From assembly GCA_022791635.1 (NCBI GenBank), contig JAAVZL010000027.1, positions 20,698 through 84,697 of the forward strand: a stretch of DNA of 64,000 bases, written 5' to 3'. The stretch's first letter is position 1, and the number at the start of each line of letters is the position of its first letter. This document shows, one piece after another, positions 30,493 to 38,736 of the stretch. The position numbers and the translations under genes were made by a program. The stretch comes from Lachnospiraceae bacterium. GTDB taxonomy: Bacteria; Bacillota; Clostridia; Lachnospirales; Lachnospiraceae. The notes below the pieces were generated by a model. That model saw only the letters and a program-made list of their open reading frames with translations, was not told the origin of the DNA and did not search any database.

Positions 30493-32444
30493 AATGTCAA
30501 AAACTCCTCTTCCGAAATAATCGGCACCCCGAGCTCCTTAGCCTTTTTGTTTTTGGAGGAGCCGGAGGCAGTATCATTGTTGATGAGATAATCCGTCTTC
30601 CCCGTTACGCTTCCCGTCACCTTCCCCCCTTTTTGCTCAATCAACTCCTGAAGCTCCTTGCGGTTGGAAAAATGATTGAGGCTTCCGGTGATCACAAACA
30701 CCTTGCCCTTTAAGGTCTGCTGTGCTTCCTCCGCCCTCTCCTCCTGCACAAGGGTAAGCTCCGACAAGAGATTCAAAAACCGCTGTTTCTTCCCCTCATC
30801 CTGAAAATAGCTCACAAAGCTTCCCGCAATCACTTCTCCCACCCGGTCAATGGCAGCCAGCTCCTCCGGCTCTGCTTTTAGCAGCTCATCCACCTGATCG
30901 TCAAAGTGCCGGCAGATAAGCTTCGCCCCCGCAAGGCCGATGTTGGGAATGCCCAGACTGTAAATCACCTTAGCCAGGGTAGTATTGCGGGCCTTCTCCA
31001 CATTTGCCATGAGGTTTTCGTAGGACTTCTCCCCAAAGCCCTCCAGAGTAACCAGCTCCTCCCGATAACGCTTAAGCCGGAACACATCCGCCGGCTCATG
31101 AATAAAGCCCCTGGCAATGAACTTCTCCAGCGTAGCCTCGGAAAGCCCCTCAATGTTCAGGGCATCCCGGCTGACCATCAGGGTGAAGGACTTAATCTTC
31201 TTCGCCTCACACTCGCTGTTGGTACAGTATAAAGACTCCGCATCATTCACCTTGCGAATCTCCGTGGAGCCCCCGCAGACAGGACAGACCCCCGGAATCT
31301 CCACCGTACCGCTGCGAGTCTGATTCCCTGCAATCTGAGGAATGATCATATTCGCCTTATACACCTCAATCACATCGCCGATTCCAAGCTCCAGAGCCTT
31401 TAAAATACTGATATTGTGAACACTGGCCCGGCTTACGGTAGTCCCCTCCAGCTCTACCGGCTCAAAAATAGCCACCGGGTTGATAAGACCGGTCCGAGAA
31501 GGACTCCACTCAATCTCCTTTAACCTCGTTTCCCGAATCTCGTCCGCCCACTTAAAGGCCATGGAATCCCGGGGAAACTTGGAAGTCCGCCCAAGAGATC
31601 TCCCATAGGAAATATCGTCATAAACAGCCACCAGCCCGTCAGAGGGAAAATCATGTTCCGAAATATGCTCCGAAAACCACCGGACCGTATCTTCCAGATT
31701 CTCCGCCGTCACCACCTGATACTCCACCACCTCAAAGCCCTGATCCCGAAGCCAGAGAAACTCCCTCTCGTGAGAATCCGCAAAATCCACATCCGCCGCA
31801 GACACCAGAGAAAAGGCAAAAAAATTCACCTTCCGCCTGGCCGTAATCTCATTGTTAAGCTGGCGTACAGAGCCGCTGCAGAGATTCCGGGGATTTTTAT
31901 ACCTGGCATCCACATCCTCAATCTCCCCATTGATCCGCTCAAACTCCCGGTAGCCGATCACCGCCTCCCCCCGAAGAATCAGCTCTCCCTGATAAGGAAT
32001 CTTAAGGGGAATATTCTGAAACACCCTGGCATTGTTGGTAATAACCTCCCCCACCTCGCCGTTTCCACGGGTCACAGCCTTAAAAAGCCGCCCCTCCCGA
32101 TAAGTAAGCACAATGGTCAGACCGTCAAGCTTCCAGGAAAGAAGCGTCCTGTGCTCCCCCACCCACTCCTTTAGATCCTCCACCTCCTTGGTCTTATCCA
32201 GAGAAAGCATAGGACGTTCATGCCGCTCCTTGGGAAGCTCGCTTAAGACCTCATACCCCACACGAGCCGTCGGACTTCCCGAGAGCGTCATACCCGTCTC
32301 CCTCTCCAGACCCAAAAGCTCATCATAAAGCTTATCATACTCATAATTACTCATGATCTCCCGGGCTTCCTGATAATAAGCCCGGCCCGCCCGATCAAGA
32401 AGCTCTACCAGCTCCCGCATTCTCGCCTTTTTCTCATCCATCAC
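30489..32444 (-). CDS. ligA: NAD-dependent DNA ligase
   Basis: 651 residues: domain Ia (AYYQ...YEYDKLYDELL), adenylation domain with catalytic lysine K105 in WKLDG, OB fold, a four-cysteine zinc finger (CPVCGG ... CTNSEC), helix-hairpin-helix region and a C-terminal BRCT domain (LKGKVFVITGSLNHFSNR). Several normally strict motifs differ, such as TRGNGEVGEVITNN and NPRNLCSGSVRQL in place of NPRNAAAGS-RQL, so this is a divergent LigA and may be a second copy in the genome. Start could be ATG 32444 or 32441. Confidence 0.93.
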   Translation of the reverse strand: MMDEKKARMRELVELLDRAGRAYYQEAREIMSNYEYDKLYDELLGLERETGMTLSGSPTARVGYEVLSELPKERHERPMLSLDKTKEVEDLKEWVGEHRTLLSWKLDGLTIVLTYREGRLFKAVTRGNGEVGEVITNNARVFQNIPLKIPYQGELILRGEAVIGYREFERINGEIEDVDARYKNPRNLCSGSVRQLNNEITARRKVNFFAFSLVSAADVDFADSHEREFLWLRDQGFEVVEYQVVTAENLEDTVRWFSEHISEHDFPSDGLVAVYDDISYGRSLGRTSKFPRDSMAFKWADEIRETRLKEIEWSPSRTGLINPVAIFEPVELEGTTVSRASVHNISILKALELGIGDVIEVYKANMIIPQIAGNQTRSGTVEIPGVCPVCGGSTEIRKVNDAESLYCTNSECEAKKIKSFTLMVSRDALNIEGLSEATLEKFIARGFIHEPADVFRLKRYREELVTLEGFGEKSYENLMANVEKARNTTLAKVIYSLGIPNIGLAGAKLICRHFDDQVDELLKAEPEELAAIDRVGEVIAGSFVSYFQDEGKKQRFLNLLSELTLVQEERAEEAQQTLKGKVFVITGSLNHFSNRKELQELIEQKGGKVTGSVTGKTDYLINNDTASGSSKNKKAKELGVPIISEEEFLTL

Positions 32445-32467
32445 ACTGACTGCCTTTCTAAATTATA

Positions 32468-32489
32468 GTCGCTGCGCGACGGCACTAAA
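32468..32489. repeat. Short repeat of the GGCACTAAAG type, copy 1
   Basis: AGTCGCTGCGCGACGGCACTAAAG recurs with three changes at 7980-8005 (AGTCGTTGCGCAATGGCACTAAAG), each time between genes. The first 12 bases form a small palindrome. A shorter trace occurs near 36200. Confidence 0.5.
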
Positions 32490-32514
32490 GGGTAAAGTCT
32501 TTGCGGCTTTACCC
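32490..32514 (-). terminator. Hairpin at the end of the RluF-like gene
   Basis: GGGTAAAG pairs with CTTTACCC across nine bases and overlaps the stop codon of the pseudouridine synthase gene. On the minus strand it is followed by only a short T-run (CCCTTTAG), so termination would be weak. Confidence 0.4.
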
Positions 32515-33246
32515 GGCCGACCCTCTCAGCAGCTCCAAAAGCTCCTTAAGCTCCTTATCCGTCACCCTCCGCCAGGTGCCCGGCCGCATGCCCTTAAGCT
32601 CAATATTCAAAACCCTCACCCGCTTCAAATGCGTCACCTGATAACCCAGAGCCTCACACATCCGGCGAATCTGCCGGTTCAGCCCCTGAGTCAAAACAAT
32701 CCGAAAGCTGCACCTACCCAGCTTCTCCACCTGACAGGGCCTCGTCATGGCATCCAAGAGCACCTCACCCTTTTCCTCCTTCCGAATGCGCACCCCCTTG
32801 GCCATCCGCTCCAAAAAAGCATCCGTCACCGGCTTATGCACTGTCACCAGATACTCCTTTTCATGATAATTAGCCGCCCGCATCATCTTATTCACCAAAT
32901 CCCCCATATTCGTCATAAGAATCAGCCCTTCCGAATCCTTATCCAAGCGCCCAATGGGATAAATCCGAACCGGATACCCCACAAAATCCACAATATTGCG
33001 CCTTTCCCTCCGATCAGTCGTACAGATAACCCCCTCCGGCTTATAAACCGCCAGAAGCACATCCTCCTCCCGATTAAGCATAATCACCTTTTTCCCAACC
33101 TTAACCTCCTGATCCGGCCTTATTCGCATCCCCGTCTCAGCCCGCTTCCCATCAACGGTAATACGTCCCTCCTCAATCATTCTGTCCGCTTCCCGCCTAG
33201 AGCATACCCCCGCCTCACTCAAAAATTTATTCAACCGAATCTCATC
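32509..33246 (-). CDS. rluF: 23S rRNA pseudouridine synthase, RluF/RsuA family
   Basis: About 245 residues. An S4 RNA-binding domain at residues 1-60 (IRLNKFLSEAGVCSRREADRMI) is followed by the catalytic domain with the active Asp in IGRLDKDSEGLILMTN and LTQGLNRQIRRMCEALGY near the end. It modifies uridine in large-subunit rRNA, or similar. ATG 33246 follows GGGAGGG; a GTG three codons upstream is less likely. RluB-like specificity cannot be excluded. Confidence 0.9.
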   Translation of the reverse strand, partial: DEIRLNKFLSEAGVCSRREADRMIEEGRITVDGKRAETGMRIRPDQEVKVGKKVIMLNREEDVLLAVYKPEGVICTTDRRERRNIVDFVGYPVRIYPIGRLDKDSEGLILMTNMGDLVNKMMRAANYHEKEYLVTVHKPVTDAFLERMAKGVRIRKEEKGEVLLDAMTRPCQVEKLGRCSFRIVLTQGLNRQIRRMCEALGYQVTHLKRVRVLNIELKGMRPGTWRRVTDKELKELLELLRGSAG

Positions 33247-33276
33247 CATAAAAAACACCCTCCCTTCATCCGCAAC

Positions 33277-33394
33277 GTCATTAAGTTAAGCCTTGAAAGG
33301 CTTATAAAGGCTCCGGGCAAGAACCGCCACCCCTAACCGGGGCGGCCCTCCTCCCCTGCGCCGGTAGCCTTTGCAGGCTTAACTTAATGACATT
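33277..33394. repeat. Palindrome enclosing the GC-rich family A repeat (copy 2)
   Basis: Outer arms GTCATTAAGTTAAGCCT (33277-33293) and AGGCTTAACTTAATGAC (33378-33394) are perfectly complementary, and pairing extends into AAGGCT / AGCCTT. The centre (33307-33364) is the 58-base block also found, inverted, at 15110-15167. Together with the next palindrome it fills the 531-base gap between the RluF-like gene and the phosphoesterase gene, in which no gene is seen. Confidence 0.8.
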
Positions 33395-33461
33395 GGTAAT
33401 GAACCTATTATAGAGGATTTTACCAAGAGTTGCAAGAAGCAACCACCCACATCCAAAACCA

Positions 33462-33676
33462 GGGCCAGCCCCGGAACAGGGCCCCAGGCTTTTCCGATAT
33501 CCGGTGTCCGGCTGTTCGCGAACAGTCTGTCTGATATGGACGGACATTACCAGAAAAATCCTGCATTCCTGCAAAACCTCCCAAAAGGTAATGTACGTCC
33601 AGAGCAGACAGACTGTCCGCGAACCGTCCGAACACGGGATATGGAAAAGCCTGGGGCCCTGTTTTGGGGCTGACCC
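33462..33676. repeat. Long palindrome, family B copy 1
   Basis: Arms of about 45 bases (33462-33507 and 33632-33676) are complementary with a few mismatches. The inner part shares ATATCCGGTGT, CGGCTGTTCGCG, CTGTCTGATATG and CGGACATT with the palindrome at 46276-46461, in the same order, but the outer arm bases are unrelated. Inner pairs GGACATTACC / GGTAATGT close the tip. Confidence 0.8.
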
Positions 33677-33777
33677 GTCCGTCCTCAAAACCTACAACCG
33701 CATCCCCGCCCCCATCAACCATTCAACATTCTCCTCCGGTGCTTCCACAAACTCCCCACGTTTCTCATCCCAACTCT

Positions 33778-34320
33778 TCATTCCAATCCTCCACAATTTT
33801 TCTGCCGCCTTAAAGCCAGCTCCTCAAACGTTACCGGCCTATACTGATAAAGCATACACCCTGCATTAAAAGCCCGAGGCTCCTCCCTCATGATCCGAAA
33901 AGCCCTGTTTCTACTTGCATGAATATGCCCAAAAATATGATAATGCCCCCGATAATACCCATTCCACTCCGCAAGGGGAAAATGACAAATACAAATATGA
34001 TTCTTCCCATCCTTCACATACATCATCTTGCCCACGTCTTCAAAATATCTCAAAGCTCTTTCACTCTTAAGAATCGCCTGCTCATGATTCCCAATCACCA
34101 GGTATTTGATCCCCCTTAGCCGCTCCAGATACCACTCCGGAGCCCGTTTGCTCCGAAAAATCAGATCCCCCGCAATATAAATCCGATCCCGGTCCGTCAC
34201 CCTTGCATTCCAATTTCGAATAAGGGCCTCATCCATCTCCTCTACACAGGCAAAGGGCCTCTGATCAAATTTTATGGCATTCTCATGCCCCAGATGTAAA
34301 TCCGCCGTATAATAAATCAT
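33778..34320 (-). CDS. Metallophosphoesterase family protein
   Basis: 180 residues. Calcineurin-like motifs are present in order: DLHLGH (D7, H9), IAGDLIF, IGNHE, HFPLAEW and FGHIHASR, so the metal site is complete. The family includes phosphodiesterases and phosphatases of nucleotides and proteins; this short form has no extra domain. ATG 34320 overlaps the stop of the preceding gene (ATGA) and follows GGAAGGGGT. It is the last gene of the seven-gene operon that starts at 42130, where it is the only clear enzyme. Confidence 0.9.
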   Translation of the reverse strand: MIYYTADLHLGHENAIKFDQRPFACVEEMDEALIRNWNARVTDRDRIYIAGDLIFRSKRAPEWYLERLRGIKYLVIGNHEQAILKSERALRYFEDVGKMMYVKDGKNHICICHFPLAEWNGYYRGHYHIFGHIHASRNRAFRIMREEPRAFNAGCMLYQYRPVTFEELALRRQKNCGGLE

Positions 34321-36182
34321 ACCCCTTCCTCTCTCGCTATAAATCTCCGATACTGCTCCTCCACCCATTCCTTCGTCACAACCCTCGCATCCTCGAAAAA
34401 AGGCTCAAGAAGGCCCTGCTCCACATATTCGTCACAAAGGCTTCTCGGCTTTCCCTTAAAAGCAAAGCAATCCTCCACAAACTCCTTGCTGCAGATACAA
34501 ATAGAAGGATCCCAATACAAACCGGAACCAAACATAAACTCATACGCAGGATCGCAGTACTGCTCATGATAATCGCGAAATTTGGAAGCCGCCTCTTCCC
34601 CCATCAGGATTTTTGTCTCCCCAAAATGAATCCAAATCGTCAGAATAACAGAATCTCCCACATCGCTTCTCACATGGTCTGTACCCCAGTTACTAAAATA
34701 CAGCTCCTCAAAGCCTGCCTTTTCCTTTCCGCTTTTATAGTCGCTCCTGTCCGGGTCATATTCCTCTATCTTATCCAGGTAAGGCTCGCAGTCCCTGCAA
34801 CCGCATGTTTCTTCATATCCTTCATAAGGCGTGTTGCCATTGCTGCACCAAAAGCAGCAGGATTCGTCATAATTGGTATAAGAAATCACCATATCCAAAA
34901 AAGGATATCTCTCTGCCAAATGCATATAGTCCGGCAGAAACTCGTCTAAATCCGGATACTTTACCTTTGAGACAAAATTCCCTCCTATGGTGCCGTCCAT
35001 ATAGATCCAGGAAGAAAGAGGCCGATTTCTCCGCCAAAGGAGAGCCCCAAGCACCCCCGAACATTTTCTCGGATCATCCCACTTCATGTTGTCACTGCCC
35101 TCTCCAAATAAGGGCTCTTCCCCCGCTACCAGCTCCACGGCCTGTTCTTTGGTAACAGGCCTGCCCCGATACAGAATCAGCGGCCTGCGGGCACGGCACA
35201 GCTCATTCCACTGCGCCTCTGCCTCCCCCTGAAGCTTGAGAACCATCAAAATCGTTAAGGCCCCGCAATATCGTTCCAGCATCCCTCTCATCCCGACCGG
35301 GATCTCATCCTCCCCCACACAGCTTTCATATACTGCGGTTTTTACCTGCGCCGCCACCTCCAAAGCCTCCGTCACCATCCAGAAAGCAGACAGCTTTTTT
35401 TCCTCCACAAGCCTTAAAAGAACCTTTTTGACCCTTGGCATATCAACCAGGCGCTCTGCCAGCCGAAACTGCTTTTCATTCTCCTTATACAGTTCCTCGG
35501 GAAACTCCTTCTGCCTTGCGCCCTTCCCCCGCATTCCCGTAATCTCCCCAAACCGGAATAACCTATCTCCCTCCTCATCCATAAACACCAGCTCATTTCC
35601 TTCATTTTCCACAAAGATCCGATCCACACCGTCCATCCACCCCCAAAGCCTGGCCGCAGCTCCCCACAGAGAAAGCCTGCCGCAGCCGGTAAAGGCTTCT
35701 TCCCCCTCTCCCCCAAGAACCCAAAGAGAGTCCCCCTCCCACTGTCTCCGAAAAGAAACCGGAACCACCCGACTGTCCGGCCTTTTCCAATATACCCTCT
35801 CCACAAAACGGCCGTTTTTCAGCCAGATATACAGACTCCCTGGAGCTCCCTGCTTTGACAGCCATCTTTTTTTCTCTTCTCCCTTCCGCTCCCGAATCAG
35901 AGAAGCCCATACCACATCATCCGGAAAAATTCCCTCTTCCTCCAAAATTCCCCGGATTTTTGAAAGAAAGCCCTCCCTCACCTCTGACAGCTTCAACTGA
36001 AAACAATTTCCCGAAGCGCTGTAAAGGCTTAGGTAATCTCCTTCCTCCTCCATCTCAATGCGTTCTGCCGGATCCGTATGAATGCGAACCCCTTTTGGAT
36101 GCCTGGGATTGTTGTAACATACCCCATATCCAATGATCCCCTTCTCTGACCGCTCCAAACGCCAATCTGTTAATCGAAACAC
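34317..36182 (-). CDS. Unrecognised 621-residue protein, paralog of 37013-38644
   Basis: No family is recognised. It begins MFRLTDWRLE, shared with the paralog (MFRLKDWHLE), and has matching blocks near the middle (MPRVKKVLLRLVEEKKLSAFW), VTKEQAVELVAGEEPLF, and a C-terminal half with MHLAERYPFLDMVISYT and VRSD-GD----T-WIHFGE. There are four Cys in two nearby groups (SCCFWC, CGCRDC) that could bind zinc, and ICICSKEFVEDC later. No signal peptide or membrane segment is seen. It overlaps the phosphoesterase gene by 4 bases. A longer N-terminal region (residues 100-240) is missing from the paralog. Confidence 0.85.
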   Translation of the reverse strand: MFRLTDWRLERSEKGIIGYGVCYNNPRHPKGVRIHTDPAERIEMEEEGDYLSLYSASGNCFQLKLSEVREGFLSKIRGILEEEGIFPDDVVWASLIRERKGEEKKRWLSKQGAPGSLYIWLKNGRFVERVYWKRPDSRVVPVSFRRQWEGDSLWVLGGEGEEAFTGCGRLSLWGAAARLWGWMDGVDRIFVENEGNELVFMDEEGDRLFRFGEITGMRGKGARQKEFPEELYKENEKQFRLAERLVDMPRVKKVLLRLVEEKKLSAFWMVTEALEVAAQVKTAVYESCVGEDEIPVGMRGMLERYCGALTILMVLKLQGEAEAQWNELCRARRPLILYRGRPVTKEQAVELVAGEEPLFGEGSDNMKWDDPRKCSGVLGALLWRRNRPLSSWIYMDGTIGGNFVSKVKYPDLDEFLPDYMHLAERYPFLDMVISYTNYDESCCFWCSNGNTPYEGYEETCGCRDCEPYLDKIEEYDPDRSDYKSGKEKAGFEELYFSNWGTDHVRSDVGDSVILTIWIHFGETKILMGEEAASKFRDYHEQYCDPAYEFMFGSGLYWDPSICICSKEFVEDCFAFKGKPRSLCDEYVEQGLLEPFFEDARVVTKEWVEEQYRRFIAREEGV

Positions 36183-36251
36183 ACGAATACCTCCTTATCT
36201 ATAGTCGCTTCGACACACATGTAATGCCCTTACCCTTCGTTTACAAGGGTA

Positions 36252-37016
36252 TCAATAGTAGCGGAAAAATCGAAGCTTTGGAAGACCGTCAAATCTGCCG
36301 TCCCAAATGAGATTCCCAAACGCTGCATATACCTCTTGAAAGGACCTGCACACTCCATCCTCCCTGCCCGTAGAAATACCCAAACCCCGAAGCAGCTCTT
36401 TCTCCCCCTCGTTACAAGCCTTGTACGCCACTGGCTCATAGACGCTGACAAATACTTCCTCTTTAGTCGTATCCAAAAACACAAACACCACAAGGTAATG
36501 CCCCTCATTTGCCTTTTCTGCAAGCTGAAGCTCTTCCTCTTGAAGGCACAGCTTATTTCCCGAAAGCTTTTGAACCACCATGGTCTTAATCTTCAGATAC
36601 CAGGTCTCCTCCCCTTTTTGCCGCTTATGCGTAATACGGATATCATAGCCCTGGCAGTAAACGCCTAAGCCCTCCGGATAATCCACCTTGATCTCCGAGA
36701 ATTCTTCACCCTCTTCCTTCTTCGCCAGCAAAACTCCCCCGTTTTCCGAAAGGATGATATAACCCTTTTCAAGCAGCTCCTCCCTGATATGCTTCAAGGT
36801 AATCCGGTAACCCCGGCGGCCCATTTCATACCGTCTCAGCTCCTGCTTTTCCCTGGAAAGCCCCTGGTATATCTCCTGCTCTTCTCTCCATGTCTTTGCA
36901 TCATAATAAACATCATTGACAATATCCAGCTGCTCTTCCGGCTTCAAATAGATCTCCTCATCCTCACCCTCTTCCAGACTCCATCTATCCTCCAAAATAA
37001 TTTCCCTCCACATCAT
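36252..37016 (-). CDS. DUF3883-like protein with altered nuclease motif
   Basis: 254 residues. The second half resembles DUF3883 (NO VEIN C-terminal, PD-(D/E)XK fold): GYDIRI at 123-128 followed by WYLKIKTM at 139-146, then LQEEELQLAEKANEGHYLVVFVFLD. In the family the second motif is usually (I/V)EVKT; here K142 stands where the catalytic Glu is expected, so nuclease activity is doubtful. The first 80 residues are charged and helical. It overlaps the upstream gene by 4 bases (ATGA) and lies between the two large paralogs. The assignment is from motif order only. Confidence 0.75.
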   Translation of the reverse strand: MMWREIILEDRWSLEEGEDEEIYLKPEEQLDIVNDVYYDAKTWREEQEIYQGLSREKQELRRYEMGRRGYRITLKHIREELLEKGYIILSENGGVLLAKKEEGEEFSEIKVDYPEGLGVYCQGYDIRITHKRQKGEETWYLKIKTMVVQKLSGNKLCLQEEELQLAEKANEGHYLVVFVFLDTTKEEVFVSVYEPVAYKACNEGEKELLRGLGISTGREDGVCRSFQEVYAAFGNLIWDGRFDGLPKLRFFRYY

Positions 37017-38644
37017 AAATCATCCCCTTCCTCTCCCTTTATCACGCTTCGATATTGCTCCTTTACCCATTCCTTTGTCACAACCCTTGCCTCCTTGGGA
37101 AAAGGACGAAGAACCCCCTGCTCCACACAAGTATCGCAAAGACTTCCGGGCTTACCCTGATAGACGAAGCAGTCTTCCACAAACTCCTTGCTGCAGATAC
37201 AGTTAAGTCCGTAACGGAACACACCCTGCCGAAACATAAATTCATACTCGGAAGCACAGTAGCGTTCTCTGTATTCATAAAATTTGGAAACCGCCTCTTT
37301 CCCTGTTAGAATCTCTGCCTCCCCAAAATGAATCCACACCGTCAGAACCACAAAGGCTCCCCCATCGCTTCTCACATGGGAGCCCCAGGTCCTGAAATAC
37401 TGCTCCTCAAAGTCCGAATGCTCCTCAAAGCTCCAGTGCCAAAGGGGATCATATTGCCGCAGCTTATCCCGAAAGGGTTCGCAGTCCTTGCAGGTGCATA
37501 CTCCGGGAATGGTGTCACATCCCAGGCAGCAGCTCTTAAGCATATCGGTGTAAGAAATCACCATATCCAAAAAGGGGTATTTTTCCGCCAAATGCATGTA
37601 AGCAGGAAGCCATTCTCTTAAATTTCTTCCCGGATTCCTGCTACCGCCTATGGTTCCGTCCGCATAGACCCAGGAAGAAAGCCCTGCCTGATACGCGCTC
37701 CGATAAAAGATATCTCCAAGAACCCTGTTTTCATTTCTCCATTCCATCCCCCGCGCCTTATGACCGCCTTCTTCAAACAACGGTTCTTCTCCTGTTATCA
37801 GCTCCATAACCTGTTCTTTGGTAAGAGGCCTGCCGTAAAACAAAAGCATCGGTGCGGTACAAAGACACAACGCCTCCACTTCTTTTTGAAGTTTTCTTAC
37901 GCTTAACAAGGTTAGAGCCTCACAGTAGATTTCAAACATGGAACCGGCTTTCTCCTGCTGCTCTTTTCTCTCCTCCATACAGCTTTGATATACCCAAGGC
38001 TTCGTAAGCTTTGCCACCTCCCGGGCATCCAGCGCTATCCAGAAGACTGACAGCTTCTTTTTCTCTACAAGCTCTGAAAGAATCCTTTGGACTCTCGGTA
38101 AGGTAACCAGACCCTCTGTGCGCCGAAACTCATCTTTCTCTCCGCTTTCCCGTTCATCCCCTTTCTCCTTCTCATCCGGGCAGGCCTTTATCTTCTCTTT
38201 TGACATCCCCTCTATTTTTACGAGCTGCCCTTCTTCACAGAGAATGTCTCTGCCCCAAGCCAGAACTACAAACTCATTCCCTGACAAGCTGTTCGAAGCC
38301 ATATTTCTTGAGAGCCAATCTTTTTTCTCCCGCACCTCCCGCTCCTGAATCAAAAGTTCCCACGCCGCCTCATCCAGAAAAATATCCCTTTTACGAAGAA
38401 TCCTCTTCGTCTCCTCCAAAGCAGAAGCTTGAACCTCCCACAACATCACTTCATAACAGCTTCCGGATCGGGTATGCAGCCTTAAAAAGCCTTTCTCGGA
38501 ATCCACCTCTATGTGTTCCACCGCCGATGTATGGATGGGATAACCCTCCATAAATTTGGGGTTGCCATAGCATTCGCCCAAGGCAACTACATACTCCTTA
38601 CGAAACTGCCAGCACTCCAAGTGCCAATCTTTCAATCGAAACAC
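37013..38644 (-). CDS. Unrecognised 543-residue protein, paralog of 34317-36182
   Basis: Same architecture as its paralog but without the roughly 80-140-residue insert. MFRLKDWHLE starts it, LPRVQRILSELVEKKKLSVFW is central, and LTKEQVMELITGEEPLFEEGG, MHLAEKYPFLDMVISYT and VRSDGGAFVVLTVWIHFGE follow. Cysteines occur as SCCLGC, CTCKDC and CICSKEFVEDC. No signal peptide is seen, so it is probably cytoplasmic. The two copies flank the DUF3883-like gene, as if the pair arose by tandem duplication. Function unknown. Confidence 0.85.
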   Translation of the reverse strand: MFRLKDWHLECWQFRKEYVVALGECYGNPKFMEGYPIHTSAVEHIEVDSEKGFLRLHTRSGSCYEVMLWEVQASALEETKRILRKRDIFLDEAAWELLIQEREVREKKDWLSRNMASNSLSGNEFVVLAWGRDILCEEGQLVKIEGMSKEKIKACPDEKEKGDERESGEKDEFRRTEGLVTLPRVQRILSELVEKKKLSVFWIALDAREVAKLTKPWVYQSCMEERKEQQEKAGSMFEIYCEALTLLSVRKLQKEVEALCLCTAPMLLFYGRPLTKEQVMELITGEEPLFEEGGHKARGMEWRNENRVLGDIFYRSAYQAGLSSWVYADGTIGGSRNPGRNLREWLPAYMHLAEKYPFLDMVISYTDMLKSCCLGCDTIPGVCTCKDCEPFRDKLRQYDPLWHWSFEEHSDFEEQYFRTWGSHVRSDGGAFVVLTVWIHFGEAEILTGKEAVSKFYEYRERYCASEYEFMFRQGVFRYGLNCICSKEFVEDCFVYQGKPGSLCDTCVEQGVLRPFPKEARVVTKEWVKEQYRSVIKGEEGDDL

Positions 38645-38736
38645 ACTCCCGCCTCCCTTCTTTCTTTTTCCACCGTCTTTCTATCCCTTCCCGGCCTTAT
38701 CAGCCTGCGGCGCTGCTCCACATAAGCATCTCCTTG

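Noticed and set aside
33504..33869. Open frame across the family B palindrome
   Set aside because: Its translation is that of the inverted repeat, and the same kind of peptide (VREPSEH-IWKW) appears at 46229-46474. It reflects the repeat, not a gene.
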